DNA of 64,000 bases from PALSA-607 sp963737705. GTDB lineage: Bacteria; Actinomycetota; Actinomycetes; Acidothermales; Acidothermaceae. The position numbers were made by a program, and so were the translations under genes. The stretch spans positions 62,001-126,000 of the forward strand of contig CAVTTP010000004.1 of NCBI GenBank assembly GCA_963737705.1. The letters run 5' to 3'. Under the pieces are notes generated by a model, which worked only from the letters and a program-made list of their open reading frames with translations, did no database searches and had not been told where the DNA came from. Shown piece after piece: positions 1 to 9,045 of this stretch; the stretch's first letter is position 1; the number at the start of each line of letters is the position of its first letter.

Positions 1-963
1 GAGTACACCGTGTGCAAGCCCGGTCCGTGGTGTCAGGGTCCGGTCTTCCTGCAACAGCTCGCGCTGCTGGCCCAGACCGATCTCGCGAGCACCGAGCAGC
101 TATCCGCTGACTGGGTCCACACCATTGTCGAGGCAAGCAAGCTCGCGTTCGCCGATCGCGAAGCGTGGTACGGCGACCCGCGATTCACCGACGTTCCGAT
201 GACCGAGCTCCTCGCGCCCGCGTACAACCGCGACCGCGCAAAACTCATTGGCGCGCACGCAAGTTATGAGCAGCGACCGGGATCTCCAGGTGGTCGCGCT
301 CCCGCCACGCAGAAATCAGAAGTCGTCGCTGCGGACCTAGGCTCATCGGCTGGCGTCGGTGAACCAACAACAGCCACCGACGGCGACACCTGCCACCTCG
401 ACGTCGTCGACCGCGCGGGCCTGATGATTTCCGCAACCCCCAGCGGTGGGTGGCTACAAAGCTCACCGACCATTCCGAGTCTGGGATTCTGCATGACTAA
501 TCGCGGCCAGATGTTCTGGCTCGAGGATGGCCTGCCGGACAGCTTGCGGCCCGGCACGCGGCCACGGACCACCCTGTCTCCGTCGATCGCGCTGCGCGAC
601 GGCAAGCCCTATCTCGCCTTTGGGACTCCGGGCGGTGACATGCAGGACCAGTGGTCGCTGCACTTCTTCCTCAACGTCGTCCATGGCGGACACGCCAACC
701 TGCAGCGGGCGATTGATTCGCCGGACTTCCACTCGCTGCACATGCGCAGCTCGTTTTACCCTCGAATCGCCGAGCCGGGACGGCTGGTGATCGAGGATCG
801 TTACGGCGCGTCGACTATTGCGGAACTCGACCGACGCGGTCACGACATCGCCACAGTCGGCGGCTGGTCGCTCGGCCGAGTGAGCGCAGTAGCGCGCGAC
901 GGCGAGTGGCTGAAGGCGGCCGCAAATGCCAGGGGTGAGCAGGGCTATGCGTGTGGTCGCTGA
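1..963 (+). CDS. gamma-glutamyltransferase, C-terminal part (5' end outside window)
   Basis: The reading frame is open from the first base, so the N-terminal part lies upstream of the window. The visible 320 residues match the C-terminal half of gamma-glutamyltranspeptidases, which hydrolyse or transfer the gamma-glutamyl group of glutathione-like substrates. The motif GDTCHLDVVD (about bases 385-414) corresponds to the self-processing site, whose Thr becomes the N-terminal nucleophile of the small subunit. FGTPGGDMQDQ further on is the family's glycine-rich active-site loop. The gene ends 32 bp before the LacI-type regulator on the same strand. Family assignment is firm; substrate and localisation cannot be judged without the N-terminus. 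Confidence 0.85.
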   Translation, partial: EYTVCKPGPWCQGPVFLQQLALLAQTDLASTEQLSADWVHTIVEASKLAFADREAWYGDPRFTDVPMTELLAPAYNRDRAKLIGAHASYEQRPGSPGGRAPATQKSEVVAADLGSSAGVGEPTTATDGDTCHLDVVDRAGLMISATPSGGWLQSSPTIPSLGFCMTNRGQMFWLEDGLPDSLRPGTRPRTTLSPSIALRDGKPYLAFGTPGGDMQDQWSLHFFLNVVHGGHANLQRAIDSPDFHSLHMRSSFYPRIAEPGRLVIEDRYGASTIAELDRRGHDIATVGGWSLGRVSAVARDGEWLKAAANARGEQGYACGR

Positions 964-995
964 ACCGCAGCAGCCGTGCGATTACGCTACCGGCC

Positions 996-2123
996 ATGGC
1001 ATCAGGCCAAGACAGACCGGACCGCGGCAGGCGAGATCCGGCGCGAGGCCGGGAACCAGTGGTCGACCTTCGCGCAGTCGCCCGGTCGAGCGGCGTGTCG
1101 GCAGCGACGGTGTCTCGTGCACTCAACGGTCGGCCCGAGGTCAGCGAGGCCACTCGCGCGCACGTTACCGAGACTGCGCGACGACTTGGTTATCAGCCGA
1201 ATCAGCAGGCTCGCACGCTTGCTCGGCGCCGGTCAGACACCATCGGATTGATCTGGGATAGCAGCTACGTCGAGACCCAGGGTCGGCAGCCGTTCCTTCA
1301 GGACCTTCTCGTTGGGCTCAAAATGGCGCTCGCCGAAACGGGCTACCACCTGATGCTGCTGTCGCCCCAGATCGACGATCACACTCCTGACAAGTTCATC
1401 AGAGCTGTTGTGCAGCACAGCTTGGACGGCGTCGCACTCATGGCGATCAATGAGCACGTCGCCGTCGACGCTTTGGTGGCCTCAGGTCGCCCATGCGTTG
1501 GCCTCGACCTGCCGGTGTTTGGCCCACGCAGCAGTTACGTGAGCTCGGACAACCGCGGAGGTGCAGCTGCGGCGGTCACTCACTTGTATGAGTTAGGGCA
1601 TCGCCGCATTGCGATGATCAGCGGCCCACTTTGGATGTTGCCCGGTGCCGAACGAGTTGATGGCTTCCAAACAACGATGGCGAGCCTTGGTCTTGACGTG
1701 CCGGCCGAATACATCCAGGAGGGCGACTTCTTCTTGCCGTCTGGCCTTGAGTGCATGCGTCGATTGCTCAGCCTCGATGACGCGCCAACAGCCGTCTTCG
1801 TGGCGGGCGACGAGATGGCCGTAGGTGCGATGCACGTGGCTATCGACGCGGGTCTGGACGTCCCCGGTGACATCTCGATCGTCGGGTACGACGACGTCGA
1901 GATCGCCGCACTTGTGCGCCCGTCGCTCACGACTGTGAGACAGGACTATCTCGGTATGGGCAGGGCCGCGGTTGCCATGCTGTCGCACTTCATGGACTAC
2001 GAAATTCCTGACAGCGATTCCTCAACCGGGGAAGCTCCGTTGCAGTTTCAGTTTCCACCGCGGCTCTTGCCCGGCACACTGACGGTTCGCGACTCAACAG
2101 GCCCGGTGCCAGCTACCTCGTAA
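996..2123 (+). CDS. LacI-family transcriptional regulator
   Basis: A 375-residue LacI/GalR repressor. An N-terminal helix-turn-helix (VDLRAVARSSGVSAATVSRAL, about residues 24-44) is followed by the family's hinge region (LGYQPNQQARTLARRRSDTIGL) and a periplasmic-binding-protein-like sensor domain with the usual C-terminal signature GDISIVGYDDVEIAALVRPSLTTV, split here as GDISIVGYDD and RPSLTTVRQD. The ATG at 996 is preferred over an upstream in-frame start because it places the HTH close to the N-terminus as in the family. Two LacI-type palindromes lie just downstream, before the next gene, which is the likely target. The inducer is probably a sugar but is not identifiable. Confidence 0.9.
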   Translation: MASGQDRPDRGRRDPARGREPVVDLRAVARSSGVSAATVSRALNGRPEVSEATRAHVTETARRLGYQPNQQARTLARRRSDTIGLIWDSSYVETQGRQPFLQDLLVGLKMALAETGYHLMLLSPQIDDHTPDKFIRAVVQHSLDGVALMAINEHVAVDALVASGRPCVGLDLPVFGPRSSYVSSDNRGGAAAAVTHLYELGHRRIAMISGPLWMLPGAERVDGFQTTMASLGLDVPAEYIQEGDFFLPSGLECMRRLLSLDDAPTAVFVAGDEMAVGAMHVAIDAGLDVPGDISIVGYDDVEIAALVRPSLTTVRQDYLGMGRAAVAMLSHFMDYEIPDSDSSTGEAPLQFQFPPRLLPGTLTVRDSTGPVPATS

Positions 2124-2175
2124 TCGCCCAAACCGTCGCCCAGCCCCAGCGAATTACACCCCTCGGAGGTCTGGA

Positions 2176-2223
2176 CGGAAACGCTTCCGGCGAATAGTCT
2201 CCGAGCGCCGGAAGCGTTTCCGG
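2176..2223. promoter_or_regulatory. paired LacI-type operators
   Basis: CGGAAACGCTTCCGG (2176-2190) and CCGGAAGCGTTTCCGG (2208-2223) each have the central CG and approximate dyad symmetry of LacI-family operators, and the two are exact reverse complements over 15 bp. Their centres are 33 bp apart, close to three helical turns, so two dimers would bind the same face. They sit about 35-80 bp upstream of the secreted-protein start and just after the LacI gene. The pair could also fold as a 15-bp stem with a 17-nt loop, so a transcription-termination role is an alternative. Confidence 0.65.
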
Positions 2224-2256
2224 CGGTCGCTTTCTCGGCGAAAGGCAGGCGCGCTC

Positions 2257-4305
2257 ATGCCCTCAACGACGACGAACCCGTCAATGGCGAACCTGTCAAT
2301 GGCGAACCGAGCCCGCCGCCGGGTACGGCGTCTCCCGCTTCTTGCGACCGTGCTGGTCGTTGGCGCGGGATTTGGCATTGCGCCTGTCACCACAGCGCTG
2401 GCGACGCCCACGCAGACGCCGACACCTGCCGCCGTCCCCTCGCTTTGTCCGGACGCAAGCAGTGCAACCTTTGGGCCCAACGTGTGTGTCTTCAACGACA
2501 CGATGGCGCAGACGGCCATTCAAGCCGACCTCGACGCAATCTCCACCGTGCAGGTGCCGATCACCTCGCAGTTCGACACCGGTCGCTACGCGATCTTCTT
2601 CGAGCCAGGCACCTACGGCAGCACGACCGATCCGCTGATCTTCCAGGTCGGGTATTACACCGAGGTCGCCGGCCTCGGATACCTGCCGAGTGACACGACG
2701 ATCAACGGCCTCATCGAGTCGTTCGCCAACGACTGCGGAAACCGGCCGAACGGCAATCCACCGGTGACTCAGTTCTGGTGCAACTCGACGACGAACTTCT
2801 GGCGTTCGCTATCGAACCTGACACTCAACACCGTGACTAACGACGACACCCCTGGGCCGCCGAACTACGCACCACCTGTGGTCGACCCTTACGGGCCTTA
2901 CTGCACCAACAGCGAAGAGGCGTGGTCAGTGTCGCAGGCTGCACCGATCAGGCGCGCAATCATCAACGGCAGCGTCGTTTTCCAGGACTACTGTGCTCAA
3001 GGTTCGAGCAGCAATCCTTCACGGGACGACGCCAGCGGCGGTTTCATCGCCGACAGCGTGATCAACGGTGACCTCGATTTCTATGGCCAGCAGCAGTACA
3101 TCACCCGGAACAGCACGATTGAGGGTGCCAACGGCTGCGGTGCCGACAACGGCGGCTTGTGGAACATGGTGTACGCCGGGGTGACCGGCGCGACGATTAC
3201 GCCGGAGTTCAGTGGGCAGTGCGCGCAGAACACTGTGCAGGCTACGAATCCGGTGACCGAAGAGTCGCCATTCCTCTACCAGGACGCCAATGGCCGCTGG
3301 CAGGCCTTTGTGCCTTCTGTGCTGCACAACTCGTCAGGCACGTCGTGGTCGAGCGGCACTGAAGCCGGGTCGTCGATTCCGCTGAACCGGTTCTTCATTG
3401 CCAACCCGACGACACCTGTCCTGCAGATCGATCTGGCGTTGGCGCTTGGTCAGAACCTGATCCTCGAGCCGGGCATCTACAACCTGACCACTCCGATCGT
3501 GGTGAGTCGCCCAGACACTGTTGTACTCGGGCTCGGATTCGCCACGCTGATACCGCAACGAGGCAATGCCGCGCTTATCGCGCTCGCGAACAACGGCGTG
3601 AAGATCTCTGGTCTCATCATTGACGCCGGCGCGGCCAACTCACCGGTGCTGCTCTCACTCGGCACCGGCGGACGCGGTGTGGCCACCGATCCCGACCTCG
3701 TTTCCGATGTCTCGTTCGCGATCGGTGGAGCTCAGCTCGGAAAGGCCGACGTGAGCTTCCTCGACCTTGCACCGAACTCGATCATCGACGACGTGTGGGC
3801 GTGGCGCGCTGACCACGGCAACCCCGGCACCGTGGGCTGGACGACGAACACTGCAGCAACTGGCGTCGTTGTCAGTGCTGACAACGTGACGGCGTACGGA
3901 CTCGCGGTTGAGCACTTCCAGAAGAACGAAGTCATCTGGTCGGGCCAAGGCGGCAACGTCACGTTCTTCCAGAATGAATTGCCTTACGACCCACCGACGC
4001 AGTCGGCCTGGATGGCGACACGCACGCAGAACGGCTACCCCGCATTTGACCTAGCTCCAAACGTCAAGACGTTCAACGGGCTCGGGATGGGTAGCTACGT
4101 CGTCTTCACCCAAACCCCCGCGACCATCTATGACGCCGAGGCATTCGAAGCGCCGAAGACACCCGGAGTGCGGTTCACGAACACCTTTGGGGTCTGGATC
4201 GGCGGCTCGGGAGGCCTCACGTCGATCATCGATGGTGTCGGCGGCCCGGTCACATCAACCAACCCTGGGCTCGTCCTGCCGGTCGACGTTGCGTCGTTCC
4301 CGTAA
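2257..4305 (+). CDS. large secreted beta-helix protein, GH55/'adenylyl cyclase'-annotated type
   Basis: A 682-residue exported protein. Residues 1-50 hold an Arg-rich n-region (RARRRVRR), a hydrophobic stretch (LLATVLVVGAGFGIAPV) and an Ala-x-Ala-like cleavage region, that is a Sec or Tat-like signal peptide without a clear twin-Arg consensus. The mature part has many short Asn/Gly-rich strands (FEPGTYGS, VGYYTEVAGLG, SGLIIDAG, LILEPGIYNLT) in two similar halves, typical of paired right-handed beta-helices. It resembles actinobacterial secreted proteins annotated as adenylyl cyclase or coagulation factor 5/8 proteins and related to GH55 beta-1,3-glucanases; that name is from memory and the enzyme activity is inferred. 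A 15-bp direct repeat near 2280-2309 duplicates SMAN. Probably controlled by the upstream LacI regulator. Confidence 0.65.
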   Translation: MPSTTTNPSMANLSMANRARRRVRRLPLLATVLVVGAGFGIAPVTTALATPTQTPTPAAVPSLCPDASSATFGPNVCVFNDTMAQTAIQADLDAISTVQVPITSQFDTGRYAIFFEPGTYGSTTDPLIFQVGYYTEVAGLGYLPSDTTINGLIESFANDCGNRPNGNPPVTQFWCNSTTNFWRSLSNLTLNTVTNDDTPGPPNYAPPVVDPYGPYCTNSEEAWSVSQAAPIRRAIINGSVVFQDYCAQGSSSNPSRDDASGGFIADSVINGDLDFYGQQQYITRNSTIEGANGCGADNGGLWNMVYAGVTGATITPEFSGQCAQNTVQATNPVTEESPFLYQDANGRWQAFVPSVLHNSSGTSWSSGTEAGSSIPLNRFFIANPTTPVLQIDLALALGQNLILEPGIYNLTTPIVVSRPDTVVLGLGFATLIPQRGNAALIALANNGVKISGLIIDAGAANSPVLLSLGTGGRGVATDPDLVSDVSFAIGGAQLGKADVSFLDLAPNSIIDDVWAWRADHGNPGTVGWTTNTAATGVVVSADNVTAYGLAVEHFQKNEVIWSGQGGNVTFFQNELPYDPPTQSAWMATRTQNGYPAFDLAPNVKTFNGLGMGSYVVFTQTPATIYDAEAFEAPKTPGVRFTNTFGVWIGGSGGLTSIIDGVGGPVTSTNPGLVLPVDVASFP

Positions 4306-4325
4306 ATCAGCGGCGGGCTAACCTG

Positions 4326-5510
4326 CTAGCGAGACATCGTCGAAGCGGCGGCCTTGTTGTCGTCGATTTCGACACCGTCGACCCACGCACGAAGCGGCTG
4401 CAGTTCGTCACTCCACCAGACGATGTCTGCCTGCGCGCCGGGAGCAAGACGGCCGAGGTCGTAACGCCTCAGCGCGTCGGCGGGCACGGTCGACGCGGCA
4501 GAAAGGACCTCGGCAATATCGCGTCCGAAGCTGACGAGATTGCGCACCGCCTGATCGAGGAAGGTGGCGGCACCGGCAACGGTGCCGTCGAGATTGCGCG
4601 CTACCGGCTCGTCGATGGATACCGCGATCTGTTGGCCGCCGAGTTCATAGCTGCCAGGCGGCATACCGGCGGCAGCCACGGCATCGGTCACGAGGGCGAC
4701 CCGACCCGGCGCCGCGTTCATCGTGATCGCACACGCTTCGGGCGACACGTGTTCGAAGTCGGCGATCAAGCCGATGGTCACTGCCTCTTCGTAGAGTGCC
4801 TGGCCTGCCACACCGGGTTCGCGATGGTCGAACCCACGTTGCGCATTGAAGATGTGAGTGACCATGCGGGCGCCCGCAACGACCGCGTCGTGCACCTGCG
4901 CGCCCGTTGCGTCGGAGTGGCCGACAGAGACCACGATGCCCGCAGCGGCAAGTCTGCGGATCGCCTCGAGTGCATAGGGAAGTTCGGGAGCCAAAGTGAC
5001 CATGGTGATCTGTGCGGTCGCCAGGGAGTCGGCGAGCAATTCATCGAGGTTCTCGCCACTTGGTTCGAGCAAGTAGCGGACATCATGCACACCCGGTCTC
5101 GCGGCTGACAGGAACGGACCTTCAAGATGCACACCGAGGGCGCGCGCCCCGCCGTCCGCCGTTAGTTGTGGCCGTACTGCGGCGAATCGGCGCAAGCCGG
5201 CGACGAGCGCAGGGATCGGGTTGCTGATGTATGTCGGCTGGAACGCGGTGACGCCGAAGCTGGGCAACGCCAGCGCGAGTCGCTGCCAGTCATCGTCGCT
5301 CGCTTGCACGAAGTCGACGCCCAGACATCCGTTGATCTGCAAGTCGATAAGACCAGGCGACAGGATGCCGCTATCGAAAGCGACGTGATCGTGCGCGGGC
5401 GCTGGCCTGCCCTCAACGATGTCGACGATGCGAGCGTTGTCAATCACAACGCCACCTGGACCGCGTAGGGATCCGTCGACCAAGAGCCTCGGGGCAGAGA
5501 TGATGGTCAC
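4326..5510 (-). CDS. nagA: N-acetylglucosamine-6-phosphate deacetylase
   Basis: A 394-residue amidohydrolase converting GlcNAc-6-P to glucosamine-6-P and acetate in the cytoplasm. Visible family motifs include GLIDLQINGCLGVDF, the GVHLEGPFL segment, GHSDATGAQ with metal-binding His, THIFNAQ and a TDAVAAAG stretch with the catalytic Asp. The GTG at 5510 is chosen because it is preceded by AAAGGA at proper spacing and starts at the first conserved strand; a longer frame upstream would run through the operator region. Divergent from a sugar ABC importer with dre-like sites between them, which supports joint control by a DasR-type GntR repressor encoded elsewhere. Confidence 0.93.
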   Translation of the reverse strand: MTIISAPRLLVDGSLRGPGGVVIDNARIVDIVEGRPAPAHDHVAFDSGILSPGLIDLQINGCLGVDFVQASDDDWQRLALALPSFGVTAFQPTYISNPIPALVAGLRRFAAVRPQLTADGGARALGVHLEGPFLSAARPGVHDVRYLLEPSGENLDELLADSLATAQITMVTLAPELPYALEAIRRLAAAGIVVSVGHSDATGAQVHDAVVAGARMVTHIFNAQRGFDHREPGVAGQALYEEAVTIGLIADFEHVSPEACAITMNAAPGRVALVTDAVAAAGMPPGSYELGGQQIAVSIDEPVARNLDGTVAGAATFLDQAVRNLVSFGRDIAEVLSAASTVPADALRRYDLGRLAPGAQADIVWWSDELQPLRAWVDGVEIDDNKAAASTMSR

Positions 5511-5544
5511 CCGGGTCCTTTCAGCGGCGACTGGCTTGCCCGAT

Positions 5545-5627
5545 TGTGGACTAGACCAATCTCGGTGTCCAGCAATTCGGAATGATTGGTCCAGACCACT
5601 GGACAGGTCCGATTGGTCTAGTCCAGA
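5545..5627. promoter_or_regulatory. three DasR/NagR-like (dre) operator sites
   Basis: Three 16-bp near-palindromes resemble the streptomycete DasR site (core TGGTCTAGACCA): TGTGGACTAGACCAAT at 5545-5560, ATTGGTCCAGACCACT at 5585-5600 and ATTGGTCTAGTCCAGA at 5612-5627. Each 12-bp core has one mismatch to the symmetric sequence. They lie in the 173-bp gap between the divergent nagA and ABC lipoprotein genes and can serve both promoters. DasR and NagR repressors are known to release such sites on binding glucosamine-6-P or GlcNAc-6-P; no such regulator is encoded in this window. Confidence 0.75.
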
Positions 5628-5683
5628 ATCGAGCACCAAAGCCAGACGTAACCCGCTGGCCCCCTGGCACTCGAGAAAGCGGT

Positions 5684-7003
5684 ATGCACATGAAGCGGCA
5701 ACTCGTCGCTCCACTGACGATCGGTCTGGTCGCAGCGCTGGCGCTCAGCGCGTGCTCGTCAAGCAAAAAGTCCGCAGCCACGTCGCCGAGTTCCGCCGCG
5801 CCCTCAACGGCCGCGGCATCTGTGCCGGCTGGCTCCGCAGCTCCAGCCAGCATCCCTGCAGCGACGCTCAAGCTGGTCGCGGCCGACTACGGAAACGGCC
5901 CGACAGCGGCCAACAGCGGCCAGACGTTTTGGCAGGGCATTGTCACCGACTTCAACAAGGTGTATCCGCAGATCAAGGTCAATGTTCAAGTCATCAACTG
6001 GAACGACGTCGACAACAACATCGCGACCATGGTGCAAAACGGCCAGGAGCCCGACATCGCCCAGGGGAGTGCCGACTATGCAGGAGTGACCGACAAGGTC
6101 TACCCAACGAGTCAGATCCTGTCGCCTGAGACTCAGGCCAACCTGTTGAAGGGATTCGCCGACCAGGGCAAGGTCAACGGGGTCGAGTACGGGATCCCCT
6201 ACACCTCAAGTGCCCGGGCACTCTTCTACAACAAGGACTTGTTCGCGAAGGCAGGTATTGCGAGCCCGCCTGCAACGTGGGCCGACTTGAAGGCCGACGC
6301 CGACAAGCTCAAGGCGGCTGGCGTGCCGGAGCCCTTCGGGTTGCCACTCGGTTCTGAAGAGGCACAGGCAGAGACGCTGCTATGGGAACTCGGCGGTGGT
6401 GGCGGTTTCGTCGACTCCAGCGGCAAGTTCGCGTTGAACAGCCAGGCGGACGTCGACACGTTCAGCTTCTTGCAGAGTTTGGTGAAGGCTGGAGACACCG
6501 AGCCGAACCCCGGCACGGTCGATCGCACGAAGGGCTCGTGGGCTGACTTCGCCGCAGGCAAGGTTGGCATGGTCAACGGGTCGCCTGGTTTCTTGCCGCA
6601 GGTCAAGGGCAAGGTGAACTACGGTGTCGCTCCCATCGCGGGCAAGAGCGGCGCTCTTGCGACGACGCTCGGCGTGTGTGACTGGCTATGGGCGTTCAAG
6701 ACGAACGGCCAGCACCAGCAGCAGATCAAGGCGTTCCTCGACTTCGCGCTGCAGGACAAGTACCAGGAGGCGTTCGACAACTTGTACGACTTGCTTCCGG
6801 TGACCACGAGCGCAACCGCTGCTCTCTCGTCGAATGCCGACTTCAAGCCGTTCCTCGCCGCGCTCCCAACGGCGACGTTCTACCCGACCAGCAATCCCGC
6901 GTGGCCGGCCGTCAATACCGCGATGAAGCAGACGATCGGCACCGCGTTGACGGGTGACCCGAAGACGGTTCTGGATGCGCTACAGGCGGTCGCTACGAAA
7001 TGA
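5684..7003 (+). CDS. ABC sugar-binding lipoprotein (amino sugar uptake)
   Basis: A 439-residue extracytoplasmic solute-binding protein of the sugar (cluster 1) family. It has a lipoprotein signal peptide with lipobox LSAC (Cys about residue 24 from the ATG at 5684), then a Ser/Ala/Pro linker and a mature domain with the segment YGIPYTSSARALFYNKDLFAKAG split over residues typical of maltose/GlcNAc binders. Two starts are possible (5684 and 5690); GAGAAAG at 5673-5679 fits either. With the two permeases downstream and nagA opposite, uptake of GlcNAc or chitin oligosaccharides (NgcE/DasA-like) is likely but not proven. Confidence 0.85.
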   Translation: MHMKRQLVAPLTIGLVAALALSACSSSKKSAATSPSSAAPSTAAASVPAGSAAPASIPAATLKLVAADYGNGPTAANSGQTFWQGIVTDFNKVYPQIKVNVQVINWNDVDNNIATMVQNGQEPDIAQGSADYAGVTDKVYPTSQILSPETQANLLKGFADQGKVNGVEYGIPYTSSARALFYNKDLFAKAGIASPPATWADLKADADKLKAAGVPEPFGLPLGSEEAQAETLLWELGGGGGFVDSSGKFALNSQADVDTFSFLQSLVKAGDTEPNPGTVDRTKGSWADFAAGKVGMVNGSPGFLPQVKGKVNYGVAPIAGKSGALATTLGVCDWLWAFKTNGQHQQQIKAFLDFALQDKYQEAFDNLYDLLPVTTSATAALSSNADFKPFLAALPTATFYPTSNPAWPAVNTAMKQTIGTALTGDPKTVLDALQAVATK

Positions 7004-7030
7004 TGCGACCTCTTGAAACACTCGGGTCGC

Positions 7031-7104
7031 ACTGCTTGAACTAGTACTGCTTGAACTAGTAGGGCCAAGTGTCCCGGCGCCAGGCGATCTCGCCTGGTGC
7101 CGGG
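7031..7104. repeat. 15-bp tandem duplication plus intercistronic hairpin
   Basis: ACTGCTTGAACTAGT occurs twice back to back (7031-7045, 7046-7060). It is followed by a hairpin at 7073-7104 with a 14-bp stem (one G-U pair) and an ATCT loop. No T-run follows, so it is not a classic terminator. Lying between the binding-protein gene and the permeases, it could stabilise the upstream mRNA segment and raise the amount of lipoprotein relative to permease, as known in other sugar transporters. Confidence 0.6.
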
Positions 7105-7133
7105 CGCTTGTACAACCGGTAGGGAGAGCTTCG

Positions 7134-8102
7134 ATGTCAGACGCCTCGGTCGCGCAGCGGGCGGCCGGATCGGCGCAGCGCTCGGGGCCCATCGGCCGCC
7201 GCAAAGTCAGTAGGCGGCAGCGAACTGCACGCATCCTCGCACCGTTGGTGTGGATCGGCCCGGCGACCGCCCTCATCGGCCTCGTGGTCGTGTGGCCCGT
7301 CGTCGTCATGATCCGCACGTCGATGCAGAAGGTCAGCAGCTTCGGCGAGATCACCGGCGGGGCGGGCTGGAACAACTTCAGGCACTTGTTCCACGAGCTC
7401 GCATTCAAAGGGGTTGTCGAGCGGACCATCGTCTGGGTGATCGTGGTTGTCACAGTCACGATGCTTGCTTCCCTGGCGCTGGCTCAGTTGTTCAATCAAT
7501 CGTTTCCCGGCCGGCGGATCACTCGCTGGGCGCTAATCGCGCCATGGGCCGCGTCGGTGCTGATGACAGCGATCGTGTTCAAGTGGATGCTCACACCGGG
7601 ATACGGCCTGATCGACATCCTGAAGCACCACCTCGGACTGTTGCCCAACCTCAACGGATCAGCAGCAGATCCGCTCGGGCAGGCGAAGTCGGCGATGCCG
7701 TGGCTGATGTTCGTCGCGGTGTTCGTGTCGTTGCCCTTCACTACCTACACGATCTTGGCCGGTCTTTCGACGATCCCCGGTGAGGTCTACGAAGCTGCCC
7801 GCGTCGACGGTGCCAGCAGGTGGCACACGTATCGCTCGATCACGATCCCGCTGCTGCGGCCTGCACTGACCGTCGCAACCTTGATCAATGTAATGAACGT
7901 GTTCAACTCGTTTCCGATCATCTGGGCAATGACCCATGGCCAACCGGGTTACACCACGACGACGACCACGGTTTACATGTACATCCTCAAGGGTTCGGAC
8001 CTCGGAGAATCGGCGGCTATGTCGGTCGTGAACTTCGGGCTCATCATCGTGATCGTGGGCCTGTTCTTGCGGTTCAGCCGGTGGAAGTCGGAGGTCGAAT
8101 AG
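7134..8102 (+). CDS. ABC sugar transporter permease (MalF/NgcF-like)
   Basis: A 322-residue inner-membrane permease with about six transmembrane segments (first at about residues 42-64, WIGPATALIGLVVVWPVVVM). It carries the cytoplasmic EAA loop typical of importers (YEAARVDGASRWHTYRSITIP, split as EAARVDGASRW and ITIPLL) that contacts the ATPase. AGGGAG upstream supports the ATG at 7134. It is followed with zero spacing by the second permease. No ATP-binding subunit is present, so a shared ATPase of MsiK type encoded elsewhere is inferred, as is usual for actinobacterial sugar importers. Confidence 0.9.
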   Translation: MSDASVAQRAAGSAQRSGPIGRRKVSRRQRTARILAPLVWIGPATALIGLVVVWPVVVMIRTSMQKVSSFGEITGGAGWNNFRHLFHELAFKGVVERTIVWVIVVVTVTMLASLALAQLFNQSFPGRRITRWALIAPWAASVLMTAIVFKWMLTPGYGLIDILKHHLGLLPNLNGSAADPLGQAKSAMPWLMFVAVFVSLPFTTYTILAGLSTIPGEVYEAARVDGASRWHTYRSITIPLLRPALTVATLINVMNVFNSFPIIWAMTHGQPGYTTTTTTVYMYILKGSDLGESAAMSVVNFGLIIVIVGLFLRFSRWKSEVE

Positions 8103-8990
8103 ATGTCGGCCATTGCTACGCCGTCGTTCGCACTCGATTCGCCGCCGGCTCGCAGAAAGAGGCGTGCAGGGGAGGGGCGTCCGACCTGGAAGACGATCGT
8201 GATCGTCACCGCGGCCTACCTGATCGCGTTTGTGTTCGTATTCCCGTATCTCGACATGATCGTGACCGCGTTGCGGCCGCAAAGCGAACTGCAGTCGACG
8301 AGCATTCTGCCGCATCACTACACGTTCTCTGCCTTCAGCAGCCTCTGGAAGACCGGGCTTGGCCAAAATCTGAAGATCACCTTGATGGTGGCCGGCGGGG
8401 CGACTGTGCTGGTCTTGTTGGTGGCGCTTCCCGCCGCGTACTACACGGCGCGGCACAGGTTCCGGGGTCGGCTGGCGTTCCTGCTGCTGGTGCTAGTGAC
8501 TCAGATGTTCCAGCCGACCGCCATGCTCGTGGGCATCTACCGCGAGTTCTTCAGCTTCCATCTGTTGAACACGTTGTGGTCGTTGATCCTGGTGAATGCG
8601 GGTTTCAACCTGGCTTTCGCAGTCTGGATCCTTAACGCGTACATCTCCTCGATTCCGCGGGAACTCGAAGAAGCCGCGATGGTCGAGGGCACCGGCCGGC
8701 TTGGCGCGCTGTTCCGCGTGACGTTGCCGCTCGCGATGCCCGGGGTTGTGACCGCGCTGATCTTCACCTTCATTGCCGCCTGGAACGAGTTCATCGTCGC
8801 GCTGACGCTCACCCAGACTCCGAGCCGAATGCCGCTCACCGTCGCGATCAACGGCTTCATCGGTGCTTACAGCATCGAGTGGCAGCATCTCTTCGCGGCG
8901 TCCGTCGTTGCCACGATCCCGGTTATCATCTTGTTTGCGCTCATCGAGCGAAGGGTGATCAACGGCCTCACCGCGGGCTCGATCAAATAG
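8103..8990 (+). CDS. ABC sugar transporter permease (MalG/NgcG-like)
   Basis: A 295-residue permease starting at the base after the previous stop codon, so translation is probably coupled. Six predicted membrane segments, starting with IVIVTAAYLIAFVFVFPYL near residues 32-50, and the EAA loop ELEEAAMVEGTGRLGALF mark it as the MalG-type partner. The C-terminus ends in ERRVINGLTAGSIK, common for this subfamily. Together with the preceding permease and lipoprotein it forms the membrane part of an amino-sugar or oligosaccharide importer under the dre-like sites upstream. Confidence 0.9.
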   Translation: MSAIATPSFALDSPPARRKRRAGEGRPTWKTIVIVTAAYLIAFVFVFPYLDMIVTALRPQSELQSTSILPHHYTFSAFSSLWKTGLGQNLKITLMVAGGATVLVLLVALPAAYYTARHRFRGRLAFLLLVLVTQMFQPTAMLVGIYREFFSFHLLNTLWSLILVNAGFNLAFAVWILNAYISSIPRELEEAAMVEGTGRLGALFRVTLPLAMPGVVTALIFTFIAAWNEFIVALTLTQTPSRMPLTVAINGFIGAYSIEWQHLFAASVVATIPVIILFALIERRVINGLTAGSIK

Positions 8991-9045
8991 CAGTCGGGAC
9001 CTTATCCAGTTGCGCCCTACGAGCACGGCGGCTGAATTGGTGATC

